Shown one piece after another: positions 26,266 to 34,647 of a stretch of DNA of 64,000 nt. The stretch lies in contig NZ_JAFCGY010000010.1 of the NCBI RefSeq assembly GCF_016836705.1, forward strand, positions 110,802 to 174,801, given 5' to 3'. Under the pieces are notes generated by a model that was not told the DNA's origin, made no database searches, and was given only the letters and a program-made list of their open reading frames with translations. Position numbers and translations under genes: made by a program. The DNA is from Mesorhizobium caraganae. GTDB taxonomy: Bacteria; Pseudomonadota; Alphaproteobacteria; Rhizobiales; Rhizobiaceae. The first letter of the stretch is position 1. Each line of letters begins with the position of its first letter.

Positions 26266-27497
26266 GCACGCGCTTCACCATCAAGAGACTGGGCTCGCAA
26301 GGCGATGGCGTCGCCGAGACGGAAACCGGCGAGCTGTTCATTCCCTTCACGCTGCCCGGCGAAACCGTCACCGCGGCGCGCGAGAGGGATCGCGCCACGC
26401 TGATGGCGGTGCTGGAAGCCTCGCCGCGGCGCATCGACCCGGCCTGCCGGCACTTCACCGAATGCGGCGGCTGCGCCGTCCAGCATCTCGAGGCCGACGC
26501 CTACCACCAGTGGAAACGCGACAAAGTCGTGCACGCCTTGAAAGGCATTGCCGGCGACATCGGCGCATTGGTGCCGTGTGCACCACACACACGCCGCCGC
26601 GTTGTGCTTGCCGCCCGGCGCACCGACACCGGCATGCTGCTTGGCTTCCATCGCCATCTGTCGCCGGAAATCATCCCCATCGAGGAATGCCCGATCTCGC
26701 TGCCGGAGATCGTCGCAGCACTCGATCGCTTGCGATCGGTCGCCGACCTGGTTTGTGCCACCACCAAGTCGTTCCGCATGGTGGTCACGGTGACGGGTTC
26801 GGGCCTCGACGTCGCGGTCTATGAGTCAGGCAAGCTGGGTGAGAACCAGCGCCGGGTCGCCTCCAACTTCGTCATGGCCAACGGTTTTGCCCGGCTTTCG
26901 ATCGACGACGAGATCGTCATCGAGCCGAAAAAACCGGTGGTCGTGTTCGGCACAGTCGCTGTCGCCGTACCGCCCGGCGCCTTCCTGCAGGCAACCGAAG
27001 CCGCCGAACAGGCGATGGCCGATATCGTTGGCGGACATCTGAAACGCGCCAAGAAAGTCGCTGATCTGTTCGCCGGCTGCGGCAGCTTTGCGCTTCGGCT
27101 GGCGGCGAAATCCGAGGTGCATGCGGTCGAAGGCGATGCGGCCGCCCTGTCGGCTCTCGACCGCGGATCACGCTTCGCCACCGGCCTGAAGCGGGTAACC
27201 GGCGAACGCCGCGACCTGTTTCGGCGCCCGCTGACGTTCAAGGAGCTGAACGCCTTCGACGGTGTCGTCTTCGACCCACCGCGCGCCGGCGCCGAAGACC
27301 AGTCGAAGCAGATCGCCCGCTCCGACGTGCCGTTCGTCGCCGCCGTCTCCTGCAACCCGGTGACGCTGGCCCGGGATTTACGCATCCTCATGGATGGCGG
27401 CTACGTGCTGAAAAGCGTCACGCCGATCGACCAGTTCCTCTGGTCGCCGCATGTCGAGGCGGTGGCGCTGCTGGAGAAGCCAAAGAGACGGCGGTAG
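26262..27497 (+). CDS. Class I SAM-dependent RNA methyltransferase (TrmA/RlmD family)
   Basis: 411-residue uracil-C5 methyltransferase-type protein. The N-terminal TRAM-like domain (FTIKRLGSQGDGVAE, FIPFTLPGETV) is followed by a probable 4Fe-4S site with Cys in CRHFTECGGC and a further Cys in ECPISL. The catalytic domain has VADLFAGCGSFALRLA (cofactor loop), FDPPRAGAEDQ and the nucleophile in VSCNPVTLARDLRIL. Target base (tRNA U54 or 23S U747/U1939) cannot be assigned. Translationally coupled to tlyA, so a two-gene RNA-modification unit. Confidence 0.9.
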   Translation: MSTRFTIKRLGSQGDGVAETETGELFIPFTLPGETVTAARERDRATLMAVLEASPRRIDPACRHFTECGGCAVQHLEADAYHQWKRDKVVHALKGIAGDIGALVPCAPHTRRRVVLAARRTDTGMLLGFHRHLSPEIIPIEECPISLPEIVAALDRLRSVADLVCATTKSFRMVVTVTGSGLDVAVYESGKLGENQRRVASNFVMANGFARLSIDDEIVIEPKKPVVVFGTVAVAVPPGAFLQATEAAEQAMADIVGGHLKRAKKVADLFAGCGSFALRLAAKSEVHAVEGDAAALSALDRGSRFATGLKRVTGERRDLFRRPLTFKELNAFDGVVFDPPRAGAEDQSKQIARSDVPFVAAVSCNPVTLARDLRILMDGGYVLKSVTPIDQFLWSPHVEAVALLEKPKRRR

Positions 27498-27504
27498 CCG
27501 CAGC

Positions 27505-28158
27505 CTAGCTTGGCGACATCCGCTTCGGCGTGCCGCCGCGTTGGTTGATCGACACCCAATTGTTTGGGTTCTGCCGCGACTGGCGTTTCAGGAAATAATA
27601 GCCCGTCGCGTTCCAGGGCCTGATCTCATCGACCAGATTGTCCAGGACAAGATCGCCCTTGTCGGTCTTCACCGTCAGGATGGTGTGGCCTTCATTGTTG
27701 AGGTCGCGCACCACCGTCATCAACAGCGCCTGCCGGGGGAAACCTGCCTGCAGAAGAAGCTTGCGCTTGTAGAGCGCGTAGATCTTGCAGTCGCCCTTGC
27801 CGTCCACAGGATAGTCCCAGTGGTCTTCCATGGTGCCCCAGTGATCGAAATTGCTGATGGGCTTGATGGACCTGTTCGCCTTCTGATTGACCCGCTTGAG
27901 GATGCTCAGCTTCTGCGCGGTCAGCTTGACGTCGGCGGCCGGCAGAGCGGGCACCTTGCACTCTTTTGGCCGGCGATGGCAGAAATCGACCCAGCCGTAG
28001 GGGACGCTGGTGCTTCCGCCCACGGCGGCGGCGGATTGCGTCGACCGTGCCTTGAACCATGTCGACTGTGCCGCCGCCGTGCCGGCATGCAGCGCTGTCG
28101 CGCCAATCAACGAAACGAAGCCAAGGAGGAGAGCCAGGACGCCGGGCCGCATTGCCAT
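27505..28158 (-). CDS. Transglutaminase-like cysteine peptidase (BTLCP, DUF920)
   Basis: 217 residues from the ATG at 28158, which begins a signal peptide (MAMRPGVLALLLGFVSLIG, then a cut near TAAAQ). The catalytic triad region is intact: GKGDCKIYALYKRKLL (Cys), NEGHTILTVKTDKGD (His) and LVLDNL (Asp). Members of this family in pseudomonads (LapG) cleave surface adhesins under cyclic-di-GMP control, but many rhizobial members stand without the LapD receptor, and none is adjacent here. A TTG at 28224 would add 22 residues encoded by a perfect palindrome, which I consider untranslated. Confidence 0.85.
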   Translation of the reverse strand: MAMRPGVLALLLGFVSLIGATALHAGTAAAQSTWFKARSTQSAAAVGGSTSVPYGWVDFCHRRPKECKVPALPAADVKLTAQKLSILKRVNQKANRSIKPISNFDHWGTMEDHWDYPVDGKGDCKIYALYKRKLLLQAGFPRQALLMTVVRDLNNEGHTILTVKTDKGDLVLDNLVDEIRPWNATGYYFLKRQSRQNPNNWVSINQRGGTPKRMSPS

Positions 28159-28179
28159 CACCAACACCGCAACGAGAAG

Positions 28180-28215
28180 CTGGGTACGGCGTTTGTGCAC
28201 AAACGCCGTACCCAG
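28180..28215. repeat. 36-bp perfect palindrome before the peptidase gene
   Basis: Two 18-bp arms meet with no loop at GTG|CAC (centre between 28197 and 28198). It lies 21 bases upstream of the chosen peptidase start and so would be in its leader or promoter. It may be a regulator site, a cruciform or an insertion scar. Confidence 0.8.
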
Positions 28216-28349
28216 GCAGTTCAACAGTTACTAATTTCCTAATGTGAATTGTGTTCGCTTCAAGGTGCCGGCTGAGATTTGAAGTTGGAAAATAGCCCGC
28301 GCATTCAGGGTGACGTCGAGCGGCAGGCCGCTACCGGCGCGCATCTTTG

Positions 28350-28739
28350 CTATGCTTCCTGCACGCCATCATGTCCGGCCGCCTTTGCAGCCTTCAGGAA
28401 ACTGCGGTCAAAGGTTGCAAAGCCAGCACAATGAGCTGCTTTCCCCAGATGCAGCGCATCTGCAAAATCCATTCCCGCTTCGGACAGATCGAGCGCAGAG
28501 GAGACAATCGCAGCGTCTTCCAGTTCAACCGTGGGCAACCCGCCGAACCGTCGCAGCGCGCCCACGATCGCGGCTTGGCCATAGCCATAGGCGCTGCGCA
28601 GCACCCATTCGGCCTCCAGGACTACCGTGACGGCGACAAAGACGGGTTGACCATCGATCAGCCGCCGGGCTCGCGGGGACTGCTCCGGATCGTCGTTCGT
28701 CAAATACCTGACGATAACGTTGGTATCAATCGCGAGCAT
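28350..28739 (-). CDS. vapC: VapC-family PIN-domain toxin
   Basis: 129-residue PIN-domain ribonuclease, toxin of a type II pair. The active-site acids appear in LAIDTNVIVRYL (first Asp), EAEWVLR (Glu), DFADALHL and TFDRSF. Length is normal for VapC. Its start overlaps the end of the AbrB-type antitoxin gene by 14 bases, ensuring coupled expression. VapC proteins typically cut initiator tRNA or rRNA. Confidence 0.92.
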   Translation of the reverse strand: MLAIDTNVIVRYLTNDDPEQSPRARRLIDGQPVFVAVTVVLEAEWVLRSAYGYGQAAIVGALRRFGGLPTVELEDAAIVSSALDLSEAGMDFADALHLGKAAHCAGFATFDRSFLKAAKAAGHDGVQEA

Positions 28740-29001
28740 TGCGCCGCCGGGCTTCCGCAAGGACGGCCGCGTCCATCTCCTCCAGAGTCTTCGGCCTGCC
28801 ACTGTGCGGTAGGACACCGAAGACATCTTCTGGTCGCGTCGGGGCAAAGGCCGGCGCCAATTTCAAAAGCACTCCGTCCGGCGTATCTTCGACCTGCAGG
28901 CGTGTGCCCGCACCCCAATCTTTGCGCTTCCGGATCGCGCTGGGCAGGATTACCTGTCCCTTGGTGGAGACGGTCGTTGTAAGTTTTTCTGTAGCAGCCA
29001 T
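28726..29001 (-). CDS. vapB: AbrB/MazE-type antitoxin
   Basis: 91 residues. An N-terminal swapped-hairpin AbrB DNA-binding domain (LTTTVSTKGQVILPSAIRKR) is followed by a C-terminal tail (RPEDVFGVLPHSGRPKTLEE) that would neutralise the toxin. The ATG at 29001 has AAAGG eight bases upstream; the extension to 29025 would need TTG. A near-palindrome TAAGATATCCTTA at 29029-29041 lies just upstream and is a likely autoregulatory site. Confidence 0.88.
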   Translation of the reverse strand: MAATEKLTTTVSTKGQVILPSAIRKRKDWGAGTRLQVEDTPDGVLLKLAPAFAPTRPEDVFGVLPHSGRPKTLEEMDAAVLAEARRRNARD

Positions 29002-29076
29002 CGCGCACGCCTTTGTGTAAGACAAAGGTAAGATATCCTTATTGCGTCAGCTGTTCCAGCCTGGCGGATTGGCACC

Positions 29077-30489
29077 TCAAACCCTGGTGCCGCCCACCGT
29101 CATCTGGTTCATCCTGAGATGCGGCTGGCCGACGCCGACCGGCACGCCCTGGCCGGCCTTGCCGCACATGCCGATGCCGTTGTCGAGCTTCATGTCGTTG
29201 CCGATCATCGACACACGGTGCATGGCGTCCGGCCCGTTGCCGATCAGCATGGCGCCCTTGATCGGCTGCGTCACCTTGCCGTTCTCGATCATGTAGGCCT
29301 CGGTGCAGCCGAACACGAACTTGCCTGAGGTGATGTCGACCTGGCCGCCGCCGAAGGAGACGGCATAGATGCCGTTCTTGACCGAGGCGATGATCTCGTC
29401 CGGCTCCATGTCGCCCGCCGTCATGTAGGTGTTGGTCATGCGCGGCATCGGCTGGTGCGCATAGCCTTCGCGCCGGCCGTTGCCGGTCGGCTTCATGCCC
29501 ATCAGCCGGGCGTTCTGGCGGTCTTGCATGTAGCCGACGAGCTTGCCGTCTTCGATCAGCACGTTGCGGGCGGACGGCGTGCCTTCATCGTCGACGGTGA
29601 GCGAACCGCGCCGCTCGGGCATGGTGCCGTCATCGACGACGGTGACGCCCTTGGCCGCCACCTGCTGGCCGAGCAGGCCAGCGAAGGCCGACGTCTTCTT
29701 GCGGTTGAAATCGCCTTCCAGCCCGTGGCCGACGGCCTCGTGCAGCATGACGCCCGGCCAGCCGCTGGACAATACGATGTCGAACGTGCCGGCCGGCGCC
29801 GGGATGGCTTCGAGATTGACCAGCGCCTGCCTGAGCGCCTCTCGTGCCGCATGCTTCCAGCTGTCCTCGACCAGGAACTCGCCGAACGCCTTGCGCCCGC
29901 CCATGCCGTAGGAGCCGCTTTCCTGGCGGTCGCCATCGCCGACCACGACGGAGACGTTGATGCGGACCAGCGGGCGGATATCGCGCACCATCTGGCCGTC
30001 GGCGCGGACGATCTCGACATGCTGCCAGGACGCGGCGAGCGAGGCCGTCACCTGGCGTACGCGCGGATCCTCGGCCCGCAGCCAGGCGTCGATTTCCTGC
30101 AACAGCTTGGCCTTGACCTCGAAGGAAGGCGAGGGGATCGGGTTCTCGTCGCCGTAGAGATGGCGGTTGGTGCGGGCGGGTGCCGCGGCAAGGGTGCCGG
30201 AATAGCCGCCCTTGACGGTCGACACCGCGTCCGCCGCGCGCAGCAGCGACGCTTCGGAGAGGTCGCTGGAATGGGCGTAGCCGCTGGCCTCGCCGGCCAC
30301 GGCGCGCAGGCCAAAACCCTGGTCGGTGTTGAAATTGGCGGTCTTCAGTTTGCCGTTGTCGAACATCAGCGCTTCGCTCTCGCTGTATTCGAGGAACAGC
30401 TCACCGTCATCGGCGCCGTTAAGGGTGTCGGCGACGATCCGCTTGATGCGATCGTCTGAAATGTCGAATTGGCCGATCAGGCTGTTCAT
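29077..30489 (-). CDS. tldD: Metalloprotease TldD
   Basis: 470 residues, the usual TldD length. The zinc motif HEAVGHGLEGD is present, with the family segments GWPGVMLHEA, TNTYMTAGD and GVPVGVGQPHLRMNQMTVGG. TldD and TldE form a heterodimer that degrades unfolded peptides and matures certain microcins; tldE/pmbA is not in this window. ATG at 30489 is preceded by AAGGAT. The vapBC pair begins 75 bases downstream on the same strand. Confidence 0.96.
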   Translation of the reverse strand: MNSLIGQFDISDDRIKRIVADTLNGADDGELFLEYSESEALMFDNGKLKTANFNTDQGFGLRAVAGEASGYAHSSDLSEASLLRAADAVSTVKGGYSGTLAAAPARTNRHLYGDENPIPSPSFEVKAKLLQEIDAWLRAEDPRVRQVTASLAASWQHVEIVRADGQMVRDIRPLVRINVSVVVGDGDRQESGSYGMGGRKAFGEFLVEDSWKHAAREALRQALVNLEAIPAPAGTFDIVLSSGWPGVMLHEAVGHGLEGDFNRKKTSAFAGLLGQQVAAKGVTVVDDGTMPERRGSLTVDDEGTPSARNVLIEDGKLVGYMQDRQNARLMGMKPTGNGRREGYAHQPMPRMTNTYMTAGDMEPDEIIASVKNGIYAVSFGGGQVDITSGKFVFGCTEAYMIENGKVTQPIKGAMLIGNGPDAMHRVSMIGNDMKLDNGIGMCGKAGQGVPVGVGQPHLRMNQMTVGGTRV

Positions 30490-30572
30490 GGTGGATCCTT
30501 CAACAACGGTTTCACCGCATGTAGGCGCCGGGGCGCTGTTCGGCAATCTCCGCGACGGAAACACAGAAGCCC

Positions 30573-31070
30573 CTAAGTCAGCCGCCGCGCCATCATGATT
30601 TCGTCAATCTCCCGGCCTTCGTAAAGAAAGCCGGCGGGGATGCGGCCGATTTCATGAAAACCTTCGCGTTGATAAAATCGCGTTGCCGCCGGATTTTCCG
30701 CGCTTACCGCCAGTTCGACCTGCCTGATACCCAATCTCCGGGCATGGTCGAGCAAAAAATCGAGCATCGCAACGGCACGCCCGCCGCCGCGCTCTGTGTC
30801 GCGCACATAAACCATGATGATGGTGGCGCGGTGCGCCATCTTGCTGGCCTGCTGCCGCATCAGGCCCATTATGCCGACGGGTTCATCGCCGCTGAGGCTG
30901 ACGACAACCGGGTTGTTCGTTAGGCGCTGCCGCCATTCCTCATCCGGCAGACTTTCCCAATCCGCAAGCCTGCTGGCGAAGGCCTCGGGGCAAACACGCA
31001 AAGCCTCCAGGCGAATTCGCTTGAAGGTCTCGAAATCGTTGGGAGCGAGCAGCTTCAGGGCCACGGACAA
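30573..31070 (-). CDS. GNAT-family N-acetyltransferase
   Basis: 165-residue acetyltransferase with the core motif ERGGGRAVAMLDFLLDHA (acetyl-CoA loop here RGGGRA) and SAENPAATRFYQREGF. The first start codon is TTG at 31070; GTG at 31064 is an alternative and neither has a strong ribosome site. It begins six bases after the ialB stop, so it is probably translated from the ialB transcript. Acceptor unknown. Confidence 0.85.
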   Translation of the reverse strand: MSVALKLLAPNDFETFKRIRLEALRVCPEAFASRLADWESLPDEEWRQRLTNNPVVVSLSGDEPVGIMGLMRQQASKMAHRATIIMVYVRDTERGGGRAVAMLDFLLDHARRLGIRQVELAVSAENPAATRFYQREGFHEIGRIPAGFLYEGREIDEIMMARRLT

Positions 31071-31076
31071 TTGGGC

Positions 31077-31625
31077 TCACGGCAGGGCGGCAAAACCGTC
31101 GGCGAAGCCTTTGAGGTCGACGGGGATGCCGATGCCTTCTTCCGGCGTCTGGAAGACGATGAAGGTGGCCGACGTCCCGGTCTTCAGCGTGTCGAGCAGC
31201 GGCTTTTCAAGAATGACCTCGGCATAGCAGCCGTCCTGGAAGCAGCGCACGAAATAGGCGCGGCCGATATCCTTGCCGTCGACATTGAGGCCGAGCCCGT
31301 TGGGCAGCAGCACGCCGAGCGGCGCCAGCACGCGCAGGATCTCGGCCTTGTTGTCGGCGGTGCGCAGCACCACGACCGAAAGTCCCATTTCCGGGCGATC
31401 CTCGGCGACGACGTTTTGCATCATCACGCACTGTTCCGAGGTGGCGCCGGCCGGCGTGTCGCAGATGATCGACCACGCGCCATGCGTCGACTTGACCGTG
31501 CCGCTCGGCTGCGCTGCATTGGCGATGCCGGTTGCGGACGAGCCGATACCGATCAGGGCGGCGAGAAAGATGACCTTCGCCCCGCTTCTCGAAAGCCAGG
31601 AGTTTCTCGAAAGCCAAGAGGTCAT
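31077..31625 (-). CDS. Invasion-associated locus B (IalB) family protein
   Basis: 182-residue exported protein. The signal peptide (AKVIFLAALIGIGSSATGIA, ending NAA) precedes an IalB domain with STHGAWSIICDTPAG, a Cys pair likely to form a disulfide (CDTP, EQCVMMQ) and VRCFQDGCYAEVIL. IalB proteins were named in Bartonella and are widespread in Rhizobiales envelopes without proven invasion roles. The N-terminal codons contain an 18-bp tandem duplication (encoding WLSRNSWLSR). Confidence 0.9.
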   Translation of the reverse strand: MTSWLSRNSWLSRSGAKVIFLAALIGIGSSATGIANAAQPSGTVKSTHGAWSIICDTPAGATSEQCVMMQNVVAEDRPEMGLSVVVLRTADNKAEILRVLAPLGVLLPNGLGLNVDGKDIGRAYFVRCFQDGCYAEVILEKPLLDTLKTGTSATFIVFQTPEEGIGIPVDLKGFADGFAALP

Positions 31626-31989
31626 GACGGCTCCATTAGCGAATCACGGCACTTTAAGCCGCGCCAAGGCCAAGTAAAGGATAGGGCGACCGCCGGTCAG
31701 CCCCGGCAAGCGCAATAATGCGCTTTTCCCTAGCAAATTCGCCCGAATTGCGACCGTCGGGCGCATTCCGGCCACAAGCCCGCATAGCCCATCTGTCGAC
31801 GATCCGCGCAAGCCGCGAGGCCGTTGAAACGGCGCGCTCGCGCTTGCGCGCAAAAATGCCGCACGGTTTTGGCCGCTCCTTTCTTGCGGAGGGAAATAGA
31901 GTATGGTTTGAACCAGCCTTGGGACTGTCCGGGATTCCCATCCCGGCGATGTACGATATTCCTGCGCCACGACGGCAGGGAACCGGGAG
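31626..31989. other. 364-base intergenic region before the oxidase operon
   Basis: Lies between divergent ialB and ctaC, so it should contain promoters for both. A plus-strand open frame (31718-31993) has no family resemblance. I could not assign a convincing -35/-10 pair; G+C-rich inverted stretches such as GCGCTCGCGCTTGCGCGC near 31835 are present. Confidence 0.4.
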
Positions 31990-32886
31990 ATGATGACGGC
32001 GATGAGAAAATTCCCAACAAGCGCCAAATTGATGGCAACAGCAGGCGCTGCCGCCGCATTTTTCGCCGGTGCCTCCGCTCATGCGGCCCAGCCGCAGCCA
32101 TGGGAAATGAGTTTTCAGCCGCCTGCGACCGACATGATGCGGCAGATCGAGTGGTTCGGGAACTACACGATGTGGTTCGTCGTCCCGATCACCGTGCTGG
32201 TTCTGGCTCTGCTTGCCTGGTGCATCTTCAGGTTCCGCGCCAGCGCGAACCCGGTTCCGTCCAGGACCAGCCACAACACGCTGATCGAGGTTATCTGGAC
32301 CGTCGGGCCGGTCGTGATCCTGCTCTTCATCGCCATTCCCTCGTTCCAACTTCTGACCGCGCAGTACACGCCGCCGGAAGAGGCCAAGCTGACCGTCAAG
32401 GCGACGGGCAATCAGTGGAACTGGGACTATGAGTACCAGACCGAGAACACGCTCTCCTTCAACTCGGCCATCCTTCAGGATGCCGATCGCGCGGCGATCG
32501 GCAAGGAAGACCGCAAGGTCTATCCGCGTCTCCTGGCGGTCGACAACGAGCTGGTGGTGCCGGTCAACACCATGACCCGTGTCCTGGTCACCGCGACCGA
32601 CGTCATCCACTCCTTCGCCATGCCGGCTTTCGGCATCAAGATGGACGCTGTCCCCGGCCGCACCAACGAGACCTGGTTCAAGGCGGAGAAGGAAGGCCTC
32701 TATTACGGCCAGTGCTCGCAGCTCTGCGGCAAGGACCACGCCTTCATGCCGATCGCCATCCGCGTCGTCTCCGACGCGCAGTACAAGACCTGGCTGGCAG
32801 CAGCCAAGACCGACCTTCCCGGCGCCAACAAGGCGCTGATGGCCGAGGTCGACGGTACCAACAAGGTAGCGGCCGCCGGCAATTGA
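31990..32886 (+). CDS. ctaC: Cytochrome c oxidase subunit II
   Basis: 298 residues. A signal peptide ends at AHA, then two transmembrane helices (about 58-80 and 100-120) and a periplasmic cupredoxin domain with the dinuclear CuA site CSQLCGKDH and upstream His in DVIHSFAMP. It accepts electrons from cytochrome c and passes them to subunit I. First of a six-gene plus-strand operon for the aa3 oxidase. GGGAG overlaps the two adjacent ATG codons. Confidence 0.97.
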   Translation: MMTAMRKFPTSAKLMATAGAAAAFFAGASAHAAQPQPWEMSFQPPATDMMRQIEWFGNYTMWFVVPITVLVLALLAWCIFRFRASANPVPSRTSHNTLIEVIWTVGPVVILLFIAIPSFQLLTAQYTPPEEAKLTVKATGNQWNWDYEYQTENTLSFNSAILQDADRAAIGKEDRKVYPRLLAVDNELVVPVNTMTRVLVTATDVIHSFAMPAFGIKMDAVPGRTNETWFKAEKEGLYYGQCSQLCGKDHAFMPIAIRVVSDAQYKTWLAAAKTDLPGANKALMAEVDGTNKVAAAGN

Positions 32887-32924
32887 TGCCGCGGGTTAGC
32901 AAGAATTAGGGAACGGAGCCGACC

Positions 32925-34577
32925 ATGGCAGAAGCTGCAGCTCACGACGACCACGACCACAAGCCCTATCATGGCTGGGTCCGGTGGGTGTACTCCACCA
33001 ACCACAAGGACATCGGCACGCTCTATCTGATCTTCGCGATCTTCGCGGGCATCGTCGGCGGGGCGCTTTCGGTCGTCATCCGCATGGAGCTGCAGGAGCC
33101 CGGCATCCAGATCTTCACCGGCCTGGCGCAGATGGTCTACGGCATGAACGGCGATGCCGCCATCGACGGCGGCAAGAGCATGTACAACGCCTTCGGCACC
33201 GCGCACGCGCTGATCATGATCTTCTTCATGGTCATGCCGGCGCTGATCGGCGGCTTCGCCAACTGGATGGTGCCGATCATGATCGGCGCCCCCGATATGG
33301 CCTTCCCGCGCATGAACAACATCTCGTTCTGGCTGCTTCCGCCGGCCTTCATCCTGCTCATCGCCTCGGCCTTCATGCCGAGCGCGCCCGGCGCCTACGG
33401 CGTCGGTGGCGGCTGGACGCTTTATCCGCCGCTGTCGACCTCCGGCCAGCCCGGACCGGCCATGGATCTGGCGATCCTGTCGATCCACATTGCCGGCGCC
33501 TCGTCGATCCTCGGCGCCATCAACTTCATCACCACCATCTTCAACATGCGCGCGCCGGGCATGACGCTGCACAAGATGCCGCTGTTTGCCTGGTCGGTGC
33601 TGATCACCGCCTTCCTGCTGCTGTTGTCGCTTCCGGTGCTGGCCGGCGGCATCACCATGCTGCTCACCGACCGCAATTTCGGCACCACCTTCTTCACCCC
33701 GGATGGCGGCGGCGACCCGCTGCTGTTCCAGCACCTGTTCTGGTTCTTCGGCCACCCCGAGGTGTACATCCTGATCCTGCCGGGCTTCGGCATCATCAGC
33801 CACATCGTCTCGACCTTCTCGAAGAAGCCGGTGTTCGGCTATCTCGGCATGGCTTACGCCATGGTCGCGATCGGCGCCGTCGGCTTCATCGTCTGGGCGC
33901 ACCACATGTACACGACCGGCCTGTCGCTCGATACGCAGCGCTACTTCGTCTTCGCCACCATGGTCATCGCGGTGCCGACGGGCGTGAAGATATTCTCCTG
34001 GATCGCGACGATGTGGGGCGGGTCGATCTCGTTCAAGACGCCGATGCTGTGGGCGCTCGGCTTCATCTTCCTGTTCACGGTCGGCGGCGTCACCGGCGTC
34101 CAGCTCGCCAATGCCGGCCTCGACCGCTCGCTGCATGACACCTATTTCGTCATCGCTCACTTCCACTACGTGCTTTCGCTGGGCGCGGTGTTCGCCATCT
34201 TCGCCGGCTGGTACTACTGGTTCCCGAAGATGACCGGCTACATGTACTCGCCGGTGATCGCCAACACCCACTTCTGGGTCACCTTCGTCGGCGTCAACCT
34301 GATCTTCTTCCCGCAGCATTTCCTCGGCCTCGCCGGCATGCCGCGCCGCACCATCGACTATCCCGACGCGTTTGCCGGCTGGAACATGGTGTCGTCCTAC
34401 GGTTCCTATATCTCGGCCGTCGGCGTGGTGATCTTCCTCTATGGCGTCTTCGAAGCCTTCCAGAAGAAGCGGGTGGCCGGCGCCAATCCATGGGGCGAGG
34501 GTGCAACCACGCTCGAATGGCAGCTGCCTTCGCCGCCGCCCTTCCACCAGTGGGAACAGCTGCCGAAGATCAAGTAA
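32925..34577 (+). CDS. ctaD: Cytochrome c oxidase subunit I
   Basis: 550-residue catalytic subunit with 12 transmembrane helices, reducing oxygen and pumping protons. The His-Tyr cross-link motif is in FWFFGHPEVYILILPGF, copper and heme ligands are in the AHHMYTTG and IAHFHYVLS regions, and the proton-channel segment SLPVLAGGITMLLTDRN is present. GGAG lies 10 bases before the ATG. ctaC is 38 bases upstream; a strong hairpin separates it from ctaB. Confidence 0.98.
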   Translation: MAEAAAHDDHDHKPYHGWVRWVYSTNHKDIGTLYLIFAIFAGIVGGALSVVIRMELQEPGIQIFTGLAQMVYGMNGDAAIDGGKSMYNAFGTAHALIMIFFMVMPALIGGFANWMVPIMIGAPDMAFPRMNNISFWLLPPAFILLIASAFMPSAPGAYGVGGGWTLYPPLSTSGQPGPAMDLAILSIHIAGASSILGAINFITTIFNMRAPGMTLHKMPLFAWSVLITAFLLLLSLPVLAGGITMLLTDRNFGTTFFTPDGGGDPLLFQHLFWFFGHPEVYILILPGFGIISHIVSTFSKKPVFGYLGMAYAMVAIGAVGFIVWAHHMYTTGLSLDTQRYFVFATMVIAVPTGVKIFSWIATMWGGSISFKTPMLWALGFIFLFTVGGVTGVQLANAGLDRSLHDTYFVIAHFHYVLSLGAVFAIFAGWYYWFPKMTGYMYSPVIANTHFWVTFVGVNLIFFPQHFLGLAGMPRRTIDYPDAFAGWNMVSSYGSYISAVGVVIFLYGVFEAFQKKRVAGANPWGEGATTLEWQLPSPPPFHQWEQLPKIK

Positions 34578-34590
34578 GGCAGCCCGAATA

Positions 34591-34618
34591 CGAAACCGCC
34601 GGCCCGCCGGCGGTTTCG
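34591..34618 (+). terminator. Hairpin between ctaD and ctaB
   Basis: Perfect 13-bp stem (34591-34603 with 34606-34618) and 2-base apparent loop, 13 bases after the ctaD stop. No T tract follows. It could stabilise the upstream mRNA, act as a processing site, or partly stop transcription, lowering output of the downstream assembly genes relative to the subunits. Confidence 0.6.
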
Positions 34619-34647
34619 GCCAACGGAATGATTGGACTCAACTACGC

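Noticed and set aside
29455..30459. 334-codon open frame antisense to tldD
   Set aside because: Ala/Gly/Arg-rich product, no motif; tldD on the other strand is certain.
31718..31993. 91-codon open frame upstream of ctaC
   Set aside because: No ribosome site, no family, and its end overlaps the ctaC start.
32703..34547. 614-codon open frame antisense to ctaD
   Set aside because: Low-complexity charged product opposite an unmistakable oxidase subunit; a composition shadow.
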